A DNA stretch of 7,317 nucleotides from Euryarchaeota archaeon UBA501 (GTDB lineage: Archaea; Thermoplasmatota; Poseidoniia; Poseidoniales; Thalassarchaeaceae): assembly GCA_002505685.1 (NCBI GenBank), contig DAVT01000086.1, forward strand, positions 908 through 8,224, written 5' to 3'. Positions 1 through 5,564 of this stretch are shown piece by piece (position 1 is the first letter of the stretch; every line of letters begins with the position of its first letter). Under the pieces are notes generated by a model. The model searched no databases and was not told the origin of the DNA. It saw only the letters and a program-made list of their open reading frames with translations. A program made the position numbers and the translations under genes.

Positions 1-332
1 AAATACACGATGTCGTTGGCAGTGATGAGGTCCCAACAGGTGGGTGCGTCGGCATCATAGCGCTCCTGCCAAGTTCCATTCTGTGTCAGGTTACACCACA
101 TCGTCACGCCAAGTCCTTCCAATAGCCAATCAGGCAAGGTTTCGTTGAGGATGAAGCGGTCGTGGTAGACGTTGATTCCTGTATCGATTGGAGCGACTAC
201 ACTGTAGGCCCCAAAAGACTCCACCCACAAGCCGGTTTCCTCTCCAGAATCTTCGTCATTACCAAAGCAACCGGAGAGACTTGAGCAGAGTAGCAAGAGT
301 GCCAAAAACAACGGATAGTGTCGACTCGACAT
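1..332 (-). CDS. Lipoprotein subtilisin-like (S8) serine protease, N-terminal fragment (partial at window edge)
   Basis: Reading down from an ATG at 332, the frame stays open to the window edge, giving 110 codons; the C-terminal part lies outside. Seen: a basic start (S-S-R-H), a hydrophobic stretch (residues 7-19) and a lipobox L-S-G-C with Cys22 as the likely lipidation site, then an acidic linker. Residues 47-57 read APIDTGINVYH, which matches the catalytic-Asp motif of S8 peptidases (D-T-G-I-N-x-x-H), making Asp50 the candidate nucleophile-assisting Asp. The His and Ser motifs would lie beyond the edge. Only about 27 residues separate the lipid Cys from the Asp motif, so there is no room for an I9-type inhibitory prodomain. 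Two Cys follow, near residues 80 and 99, and could pair. The start lies 14 bases after the stop of the upstream membrane protein, so the gene probably ends the same operon. Inferred role: a protease tethered on the outer face of the membrane. A pseudo-enzyme is possible, since only one triad residue is visible. Confidence 0.72.
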   Translation of the reverse strand, partial: MSSRHYPLFLALLLLCSSLSGCFGNDEDSGEETGLWVESFGAYSVVAPIDTGINVYHDRFILNETLPDWLLEGLGVTMWCNLTQNGTWQERYDADAPTCWDLITANDIVY

Positions 333-346
333 CCTGCCCACCGGCC

Positions 347-1192
347 CTATGGGGCCGGGCTTTGTGCTTCAACCCGACGGTTGTTGGACCATCTCAGCCA
401 AAGCGCCGCTGGAACCGATACCATTCCAATCGAGGCCACCCAAGTCAGGGCTGAACCCATGACTATGCCGTATTTGGGAAGGGTGATTGTGGCCAACAGG
501 GCATAGAAACTGACCGACATGGCACCCAGCATCATCGGACCTACCGCTCCACTTGGAACCGCTTCACCCTGAGCCATCCAAAGTGCAACCATGCTGGTCA
601 AGAAAATGGCTGGGAACACGGATGCCATGCCGGCTAGCAAGGGTGAACCGAGTTGAGAAAGCCACACGGCCAATCCGATTGCAGTGGCTGCAGCAATGCC
701 TCTGCAAGCGAGGGTGAAAGGGCCAACCCGATTTTTTCCTCGCGGCGCAGGCTTGTGATCAAGGCTAATCCACAAACCGAGGAGAACGCCAATGATGAGG
801 GCGGCCAAGCCCACGGTCATCGATGCCTGCTCTGAGAATAATGTCACGGAAATGGCCGCGCCCGCAAACCACACACTGAGATTGATGGTGGTGGTGACCG
901 TCAAGCGTTTGCCGAAAGTCCACGATGGGATACGGGGTGGAACCACCCGCCATAGCCAGAGGAATATGGCATTGAGCAACATGCCTACTGGAACCATGCC
1001 CATGGCGGGATCAAATGCGCCTGAGTTGGGGTCAGCCAACCACATGAAGGCCGCCGCTGGCACGATGGTGGTGGGGATGGTTCCGAGAATCCCACCAATC
1101 ACGCCACCGAATTTCTCAATGGCAACCGTGACTGCAATGGCCACCAATCCAGCAAGAATTGCGGCCAGCAGGATTTGGACCTGCGCGTCCAT
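347..1192 (-). CDS. Nine-helix membrane protein made of two related halves (GlpM/DUF3147-like units suspected)
   Basis: A 281-residue, strongly hydrophobic protein with about nine membrane helices (near residues 5-25, 30-52, 65-82, 97-118, 124-144, 163-180, 185-206, 217-236, 243-265). Basic loops at 82-96 and 146-164 and the basic tail (267-273) should be cytoplasmic, which puts the N-terminus outside. Residues 15-86 and 165-239 align with each other: Gly29/Gly182, Pro40/Pro194, Trp51/Trp205, Gly65/Gly218 and Gly70/Gly223 correspond with only single-residue gaps. Each half recalls, from memory, the small GlpM/DUF3147-type membrane unit (an L-A-G-x-x-x-x-F-P helix followed by a G-rich helix); I could not test this. 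The ATG directly follows the TGA of the protease gene (TGAATG), so translation is probably coupled. Function unknown: a transporter, or a membrane partner for the two flanking proteases, would fit. The reading frame is certain; the family is not. Confidence 0.82.
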   Translation of the reverse strand: MDAQVQILLAAILAGLVAIAVTVAIEKFGGVIGGILGTIPTTIVPAAAFMWLADPNSGAFDPAMGMVPVGMLLNAIFLWLWRVVPPRIPSWTFGKRLTVTTTINLSVWFAGAAISVTLFSEQASMTVGLAALIIGVLLGLWISLDHKPAPRGKNRVGPFTLACRGIAAATAIGLAVWLSQLGSPLLAGMASVFPAIFLTSMVALWMAQGEAVPSGAVGPMMLGAMSVSFYALLATITLPKYGIVMGSALTWVASIGMVSVPAALWLRWSNNRRVEAQSPAP

Positions 1193-3157
1193 TCAACCAT
1201 CTTCCAATTCTGCGTCTAAAGCTGCACCCTCAAAGGCATACAGTGAATCAGTCCCACGCAAATTCTGAAGTTGCATGAAGAGGACCGCTGCTGCTGCCAA
1301 TGAGATGAACAGTAGGAAGGACAAGCCGCCCACAATCATGGCCGTACTCAAGAATCCGGTATCTCCAGAATCTGCGGGTGCCTTCTCACTGCCCATGATG
1401 TGCAAGTGAGTGACAACGTTGGCGCTGGAGTTGGTTCCCTGAAGGGCTCGAACCATCAGTGTCTGATTGCCTTCAATGGTGTTCCCCGGTAGATACTTGA
1501 GGCGATCCACAAACATGTCATGTGCAATTTCGAATTGCTCGGACCCAGCGACAAAACTGTCCAAATCCATCCATTCATCACGCATATCCCATGTGCGCCA
1601 CTGGACCTTTTCTGCCGCACCAGCGATCTTGAATGTGACCGATTCCCCTTGACCGACGTGAACCTTGTTGTCACCCATGATGGCAGTGGAAAGATTGACT
1701 GCGACTGTATCTGTGAATCCGTAGACTTGGTTCGCTGCTTCCATCACAGCAGGGTGAGCGCGGACTTCTCCGTGTCCATACACGTTGTTTTGTCGAGGCT
1801 TGACTGACAGGTCCTCAGCACAAGGCTCGTTGGCACCGGCGTGGTGACAGGGCCGATACTCAGAGGTCTCCTGCATGATATTGCGGATGTCGAATGGTGA
1901 AAGTTCGGGGTTCGCTTGATACATCAGAGCGGCGACTCCTGCTGCGCCGGGTGTTGCCATACTGGTACCTGACATGCCGGTGTATCCTGTTCCCGAATTG
2001 GATTCAACAGACATTACACTGGATCCAACAAATGCGATGTTGGGCTTAACACGCCCTTCTTCAGTTGGACCTTGGCTAGAATAGATTGCAATTCCAGGGT
2101 CTTCACCCTTGTCCAGTGCACCCACAGTAATGACATCCTCTGCACTCCCCGGTGTACCGATTTGAGCGGAGACGCCGTTGTTTCCGGCAGCGATGAAGAG
2201 AGCGATTCCAGCACGAACCATCTCGTTGGCCATTCGGGCCACGCTCTCATCTTCGGAACTGGTGAGTTCGATAACACCGAATCCACCTAGGCTCATGCTG
2301 GCGGCTCGGATGTTGAATTCGTGGCGCTTCTCAACCGTCCACTCCATGCCCATCATCACGCCTGCGAAGGAACCTGAACCACCTGCATCCAACACTTTCA
2401 CGCCGACCAACTGGGCCTGCGGTGCCAAACCGGTATGCTCGTAGGTTGGTGCTCCCGTACCTGCAGTAGTACCTGCACAGTGCGAGCCGTGGCCTTGGTC
2501 GTCATAGGGGAATACTTCGGAACCGTTGGTCAAACCAGGGTTGTTGACAACATCATAGAAAGCGATGACCTTAGGGTCATTCGTACTGTTATCATCGTCC
2601 AAATCATCCAGCCCAACGTGGGCTCCGTCGATTCCTGTATCGATGATGGCAACCACACTTCCAGAACCATCATACCCGGTGGCATCGTAAACATCCCATA
2701 CGCCGTGAGTATCTTTGACATCGGCGTTGGCGATTTGCATGATTCCATCCAACTCAACCATGACGACGCCGGGTAGAACTGAGAGTTCTTCGATTTGCTC
2801 AACGGGTATCGTACCTGCGATGCTGTCAATCAGGTGGAATGTGTGATAATGAACGAAATCCACTTCTTTCTCTAGTAGTCGCTCGTCTTCTATTGTGGGC
2901 TGATGATCGAAGTCCACGATGACACCAATGCGACCGTCTTCGTCGATGAATTCATCCTCGAAAACTTCCATCGCAATCCAAATGTTATCCTGAATTCCAT
3001 CCTTGTCTTTGTCCATCAACGTATCTTCCCACCACGGGACCTCCTCTTCTGGTTGAACAGGGGCTGGAGATGTAGCGGCTGCCGCGATGAAAACAGGAAA
3101 CACGAACAAGCCGATGGCTGCGATTGCAAGGATGGTGCGGTAGCGGTTCTCTGACAT
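1193..3157 (-). CDS. Membrane-anchored subtilisin-like (S8) serine protease with I9-type prodomain
   Basis: A 654-residue exported endopeptidase. In order: signal peptide (about 1-28); an acidic linker with a calcium-type loop DKDKDGIQD (49-57); an inhibitor-I9-like prodomain (about 76-140, ending in the typical 'LPGVVMVELDG'); and the S8 catalytic domain (about 147-475) with Asp173 in IIDTGIDGAH, His223 in GHGSHCAGT, oxyanion Asn326 in AAGNNG and Ser399 in GTSMATP, so the triad is complete. Cys437 and Cys446 lie at the end of the catalytic domain and may form a disulfide. A beta-rich region (about 476-590) follows, then one membrane helix (about 602-629) and a 25-residue acidic cytoplasmic tail. 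The start is supported by GGTGA six bases upstream of the ATG and by the signal peptide directly after it. The protein probably degrades peptides or proteins at the outer cell surface after cleaving off its own prodomain. First gene of the minus-strand cluster. Cys227 directly after the second His of the His motif (GHGSHC) is a small departure from the common GHGTHV. Confidence 0.95.
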   Translation of the reverse strand: MSENRYRTILAIAAIGLFVFPVFIAAAATSPAPVQPEEEVPWWEDTLMDKDKDGIQDNIWIAMEVFEDEFIDEDGRIGVIVDFDHQPTIEDERLLEKEVDFVHYHTFHLIDSIAGTIPVEQIEELSVLPGVVMVELDGIMQIANADVKDTHGVWDVYDATGYDGSGSVVAIIDTGIDGAHVGLDDLDDDNSTNDPKVIAFYDVVNNPGLTNGSEVFPYDDQGHGSHCAGTTAGTGAPTYEHTGLAPQAQLVGVKVLDAGGSGSFAGVMMGMEWTVEKRHEFNIRAASMSLGGFGVIELTSSEDESVARMANEMVRAGIALFIAAGNNGVSAQIGTPGSAEDVITVGALDKGEDPGIAIYSSQGPTEEGRVKPNIAFVGSSVMSVESNSGTGYTGMSGTSMATPGAAGVAALMYQANPELSPFDIRNIMQETSEYRPCHHAGANEPCAEDLSVKPRQNNVYGHGEVRAHPAVMEAANQVYGFTDTVAVNLSTAIMGDNKVHVGQGESVTFKIAGAAEKVQWRTWDMRDEWMDLDSFVAGSEQFEIAHDMFVDRLKYLPGNTIEGNQTLMVRALQGTNSSANVVTHLHIMGSEKAPADSGDTGFLSTAMIVGGLSFLLFISLAAAAVLFMQLQNLRGTDSLYAFEGAALDAELEDG

Positions 3158-3161
3158 GGTA

Positions 3162-3176
3162 TCACCCTACGGGTGA
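3162..3176. promoter_or_regulatory. Inverted repeat covering the protease Shine-Dalgarno
   Basis: TCACCC-TAC-GGGTGA is a perfect 6-base inverted repeat with a 3-base loop. On the minus strand its 3' arm (GGGTGA, 3167-3162) is also the ribosome-binding site of the protease, four bases before the ATG at 3157. If the transcript starts upstream of the repeat, a small hairpin could hide the ribosome-binding site; the repeat could equally be a protein-binding site or chance. Confidence 0.5.
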
Positions 3177-3201
3177 AGGGTCTGATAATTCAATCAAACG
3201 G

Positions 3202-3211
3202 TTCCGCGGAA
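3202..3211. promoter_or_regulatory. Perfect 10-base palindrome near the centre of the divergent region
   Basis: TTCCGCGGAA is its own reverse complement and lies within a few bases of the midpoint between the two divergent start codons. Its position suits an operator bound by a dimeric regulator acting on both genes. It sits just beside the AT-rich stretch that may hold the core promoter. No regulator is encoded in the window. Confidence 0.35.
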
Positions 3212-3249
3212 TGGGTTCCATTGAAGGACTCAACCACGAGTCGAGGGGT

Positions 3250-4224
3250 ATGCGCAGGGGTTTGGTGGCGTTGCTCATCGTAGGGCTGCTCGCAACTTCG
3301 ACCACCTCTGCAATGACCATTTCACAACCGGATTTCCGTAGTGGTGATTGGTTTGAGTACGACGGTTGGACCGCTGCTGTATTCGCAGAATACGAAGCGC
3401 ACATGGAGGCGGAAAGCCCTGACTATGAGCGCCTCAACCTCACCGAAGAAGTGCCGATGAGATTGACATTTGAGGACAATGAAAACATCAATCTTGGTGG
3501 ACAAGATACCAATTGCAGGGTCAGTATCGTCGAGCATTCCGTCAACATGACAGTTCATTTCACACCGGACAGTACAAATTACGAAAATGATACGATGACA
3601 CTCAATGTCACGACCAGCATCAAGGTCTGGATGCCCACCGGTGCCAGTGCCTTTGAGAAGCGTGTTGAAACCATCTATTTGGAATCGTGGTTTAGTGGTG
3701 GGGGCGAAGACAATTACATCGAATCAAAGATGACCACTGAAGAAATCATCGAGCGTGATGGACTGTGGCCAAGTGGAATTGAAGTCGGTGATGAATGGGA
3801 TTTTGCAGAGACGATTTCGCGCACCACCGTGAATGAAGAAAGGATCAATCGCGCACTCTGGAATGAAACCAGTCGAGTCTCGGAAGATCTGGTGCGACAA
3901 GTCACGTGGACTGCAATTGAAGAATCGAATATCTCAATTGGAGATTCAAACGCTGAAACTGTGCAAACCATTCGCATGGATCAGCAAATTGTGGGTGAAT
4001 CAAGAACCAGTACAGATTGGTATCACGAGGAAGGATATTTGGTCAAAACTCAACACTTTGTCAATGGAACACTCACCTTGTCTGCCACGTTGACAGACCA
4101 CGAGTATTCGGCTGAGAATGTTGTCAATACTGTGGTCACAAGCAATGGACTTCCGGCCCCTTCGATTCTAGCAGCAATCGCCATGCTGGCTATGGCTGCA
4201 ATACAACGCTCAAAATCTGAATGA
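3250..4224 (+). CDS. Secreted protein of unknown function with C-terminal sorting-like tail
   Basis: A 324-residue exported protein that I do not recognise as a named family. The frame is open further upstream, but the ATG at 3250 is chosen because it is followed at once by a classic signal peptide (MRRGLVALLIVGLL, cleavage near residue 21) and preceded by GAGGGG. The mature part is acidic and probably all-beta, with many N-x-S/T sequons (for example at 63, 99, 113, 119, 205, 227, 272). Two stretches, SGDWFEYDG (31-39) and VGDEWDF (179-185), look like the start of the same beta module; the second ends with DWYHEEGYLVKTQHF (256-270), the kind of hairpin seen in LolA/DUF3108-like extracytoplasmic domains (resemblance only). 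Residues 300-324 form a tripartite tail: LPAPS, a hydrophobic helix, then R-S-K. This looks like an archaeal C-terminal sorting or anchoring signal. It converges on, and overlaps by 15 bases, the next gene. Confidence 0.85.
   Translation: MRRGLVALLIVGLLATSTTSAMTISQPDFRSGDWFEYDGWTAAVFAEYEAHMEAESPDYERLNLTEEVPMRLTFEDNENINLGGQDTNCRVSIVEHSVNMTVHFTPDSTNYENDTMTLNVTTSIKVWMPTGASAFEKRVETIYLESWFSGGGEDNYIESKMTTEEIIERDGLWPSGIEVGDEWDFAETISRTTVNEERINRALWNETSRVSEDLVRQVTWTAIEESNISIGDSNAETVQTIRMDQQIVGESRTSTDWYHEEGYLVKTQHFVNGTLTLSATLTDHEYSAENVVNTVVTSNGLPAPSILAAIAMLAMAAIQRSKSE
4210..4224. other. Convergent 3' overlap of two secreted-protein genes
   Basis: The last 15 bases of the plus gene (stop TGA at 4222-4224) and of the minus gene (stop TGA at 4212-4210) are shared on opposite strands. 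There is therefore no intergenic terminator: transcription of either gene must run into the other's 3' end, producing antisense-overlapping RNA. I see no T-run on either strand here. Confidence 0.85.
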
Positions 4225-5532
4225 GAGGCCGAGGCGTTGTGCCGTCTCATGCCCAACTTCCAACACCAATGGTGCTCTCTCAATCGCATCTTGTCGCAGA
4301 AGGGCACCGATAGCGCTTCCTTCCAGTGTCAAAGTTGAGCCCCCGCAATTCATTGATTCGGTTTGAACATCGATACAGGCAACGATTCCGTGCGTACCCC
4401 AATCGATGCTGGTTGGCGTATCATCCATCTGATTGCCAGCTTGGACTTGCAGAGTGGTATTGCCACCCTCTAGAGTGAAATTGTACATTGCTGCATGGTG
4501 CCAAAGTGTTCCAGATTGCCCCTCGGGGCCACTAATTGTCACGTTGATGATTCGATTCAGGGCCGATACTTCAGGTTCGATTTGAACCGTAATGTCAGCC
4601 GAATCTGCGGGTGCGTAATCGGTCAGCCAAAATTTCGCATCCACACCCTCGAGAGCGATGTCATCCGTCCACCAATAGACATCAAATCCAACTGCGGGGC
4701 ACCACCAATGATCTTCAAGCAAATCGCCATTCGTATTGTTCCACCAAATTCGGTACGAGTTCTCACATCCAGAGTACGATGCTGGACTTTGCCCGATTTC
4801 TGTGACATTGTAGACGATAATTTCCTCTGCAACCTCTGGCTCGCTTGGAAGGGCGACTGGACCTCCATTGCCGGACCAAGTTTGGGTATGGGTCGAGGCT
4901 GAATTCCAAGTTTCATTCAAGCGCAGGGGGAAATCGTGCATTTCTTGAGGTGGTTCGTACAAATGCTCATGATCAAAATCTGCAATTCCTGTCGTCCAAA
5001 CCCCAAAAGCGTCAAAATCCAAATCCAGCGATTGGACCCGGCTAATGATGGCTAAATCTGAGGCCCGGACCCAACGTGTTTCTTGATAATAAACAAGCAA
5101 TTCACCGGACGCAAAAAATCCGGTATTCGGCTCGGGGAATCGGCCATCTCCGGTCGCATAAGCATCGATTTCCAAGCGATAGGATGGCACCCATTCTCCC
5201 GATACGTTGTAAGGGGCTACCGCCGCTACGACAATGGTCGCATCCCCGTTCAATAATTCTAGAGATGAGCCTGCCAAATCGGGACTATCCTCCACCAACA
5301 AAACGGCGTCCAATTCGATGTCAAAAGCCCAAGTGTCGCCGACCTTCCAAGTAACCAAATTGGCCTCACCAAATTGTCCTTCAGTGTAACGAATATCCGA
5401 ATCATCAAGGGACAGGGTGGGCAGACTGACGCTGAACATCAGCAGCGTGACGACCAAAGCAAGTGTTCTGCCCACAACTTGCCGACAACCTGTGCAGCAA
5501 ATGAGACCACCGGCGCATTTGGCAAGGTTCAT
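4210..5532 (-). CDS. Secreted Trp-rich beta protein of unknown function
   Basis: A 440-residue protein of no family I recognise. From the ATG at 5532 the N-terminus has four Cys (6, 12, 13, 16) before a signal-peptide-like stretch (23-41). A GTG at 5475 would begin instead at V-G-R-T-L-A-L-V-V, a textbook signal peptide, and is at least as likely; the protein would then be 421 residues. The mature part shows two similar module starts, KVGDTWAF (63-70) and RLNETWN (204-210), each followed by beta-rich sequence, and a third beta-sandwich-like region (about 311-405). Cys256/Cys278 and Cys386/Cys396 could form disulfides; sequons occur at 109, 206, 242, 266, 330, 351 and 358. Trp is frequent. No C-terminal anchor is visible, so the protein is probably released or bound to a partner. 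It is divergent from the OB-repeat gene across a very short gap. Confidence 0.83.
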   Translation of the reverse strand: MNLAKCAGGLICCTGCRQVVGRTLALVVTLLMFSVSLPTLSLDDSDIRYTEGQFGEANLVTWKVGDTWAFDIELDAVLLVEDSPDLAGSSLELLNGDATIVVAAVAPYNVSGEWVPSYRLEIDAYATGDGRFPEPNTGFFASGELLVYYQETRWVRASDLAIISRVQSLDLDFDAFGVWTTGIADFDHEHLYEPPQEMHDFPLRLNETWNSASTHTQTWSGNGGPVALPSEPEVAEEIIVYNVTEIGQSPASYSGCENSYRIWWNNTNGDLLEDHWWCPAVGFDVYWWTDDIALEGVDAKFWLTDYAPADSADITVQIEPEVSALNRIINVTISGPEGQSGTLWHHAAMYNFTLEGGNTTLQVQAGNQMDDTPTSIDWGTHGIVACIDVQTESMNCGGSTLTLEGSAIGALLRQDAIERAPLVLEVGHETAQRLGLSFRF

Positions 5533-5564
5533 CCCTATCGGGATGAGTCGACAGTCTATGTCGA
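5530..5564. promoter_or_regulatory. Two adjacent inverted repeats at the divergent start codons
   Basis: CATCCC-TATC-GGGATG (5530-5545) contains the candidate ATG of the minus gene in its left arm and the ATG at 5543 of the plus gene in its right arm. TCGACA-GTCTA-TGTCGA (5548-5564) follows two bases later and overlaps a second candidate ATG (5558). If the true starts are GTG 5475 (minus) and ATG 5567 (plus), both repeats fall in a 91-base intergenic region and would make good operator candidates. If the outer starts are right, only ten bases separate the genes and each promoter must lie inside the other gene. No convincing TATA box was found. Confidence 0.4.

Larger units (their letters stand above)
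3158..3249. promoter_or_regulatory. Divergent intergenic region between protease operon and secreted-protein gene
   Basis: These 92 bases must carry promoters for both directions. The only AT-rich stretch is about 3182-3198 (GATAATTCAATCAAA). It could hold a TATA-like box for either gene, but it is far from the archaeal consensus TTTATATA, so no box is assigned. If used for the minus-strand protease, the transcript would be nearly leaderless; for the plus gene it would give a leader of a few tens of bases. The region also holds two symmetrical elements, listed separately, and a direct repeat GGTTCC at 3200-3205 and 3214-3219. Confidence 0.45.

Noticed and set aside
319..331. TGTCGA-C-TCGACA palindrome at the start codon of the lipoprotein protease, sharing its half-site with 5548-5564
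   Set aside because: TGTCGA also occurs several times inside coding sequence here, and ATG-TCG-A is simply Met-Ser coding; two matching half-sites are too little to claim a shared operator.
343..356. GGCCC-TATG-GGGCC hairpin over the stop codon of the membrane protein as a terminator
   Set aside because: The stem is only five bases, no T-run follows on either strand, and the next gene in the same direction starts 14 bases later. Chance in GC-rich sequence is enough.
792..1268. Long open frame on the plus strand opposite the nine-helix membrane protein
   Set aside because: It is antisense to a clear membrane protein with strong topology and internal-repeat signals; its product is a low-complexity Met/Pro/Ala-rich sequence without a signal or domain.
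1456..2829. Several open frames on both strands within the protease gene
   Set aside because: All lie inside the coding sequence of a protein with a complete S8 triad and have no independent start signals or recognisable domains.
3124..3249. Upstream extension of the 324-residue secreted protein
   Set aside because: It would overlap the protease start on the other strand and place a 42-residue polar stretch before an otherwise perfect signal peptide; ATG 3250 also has a GAGGGG site.
5482..5532. Zinc-ribbon or lipobox reading of the Cys-rich N-terminus of the 440-residue protein
   Set aside because: The Cys spacing (6, 12, 13, 16) lacks a second C-x-x-C pair for a ribbon, and no Cys has the L-[AS]-[GA]-C context of a lipobox.
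5417..5542. Upstream extension of the OB-repeat protein
   Set aside because: It would run deep into the signal-peptide codons of the divergent gene and put 42 residues of unrelated sequence before the membrane helix.
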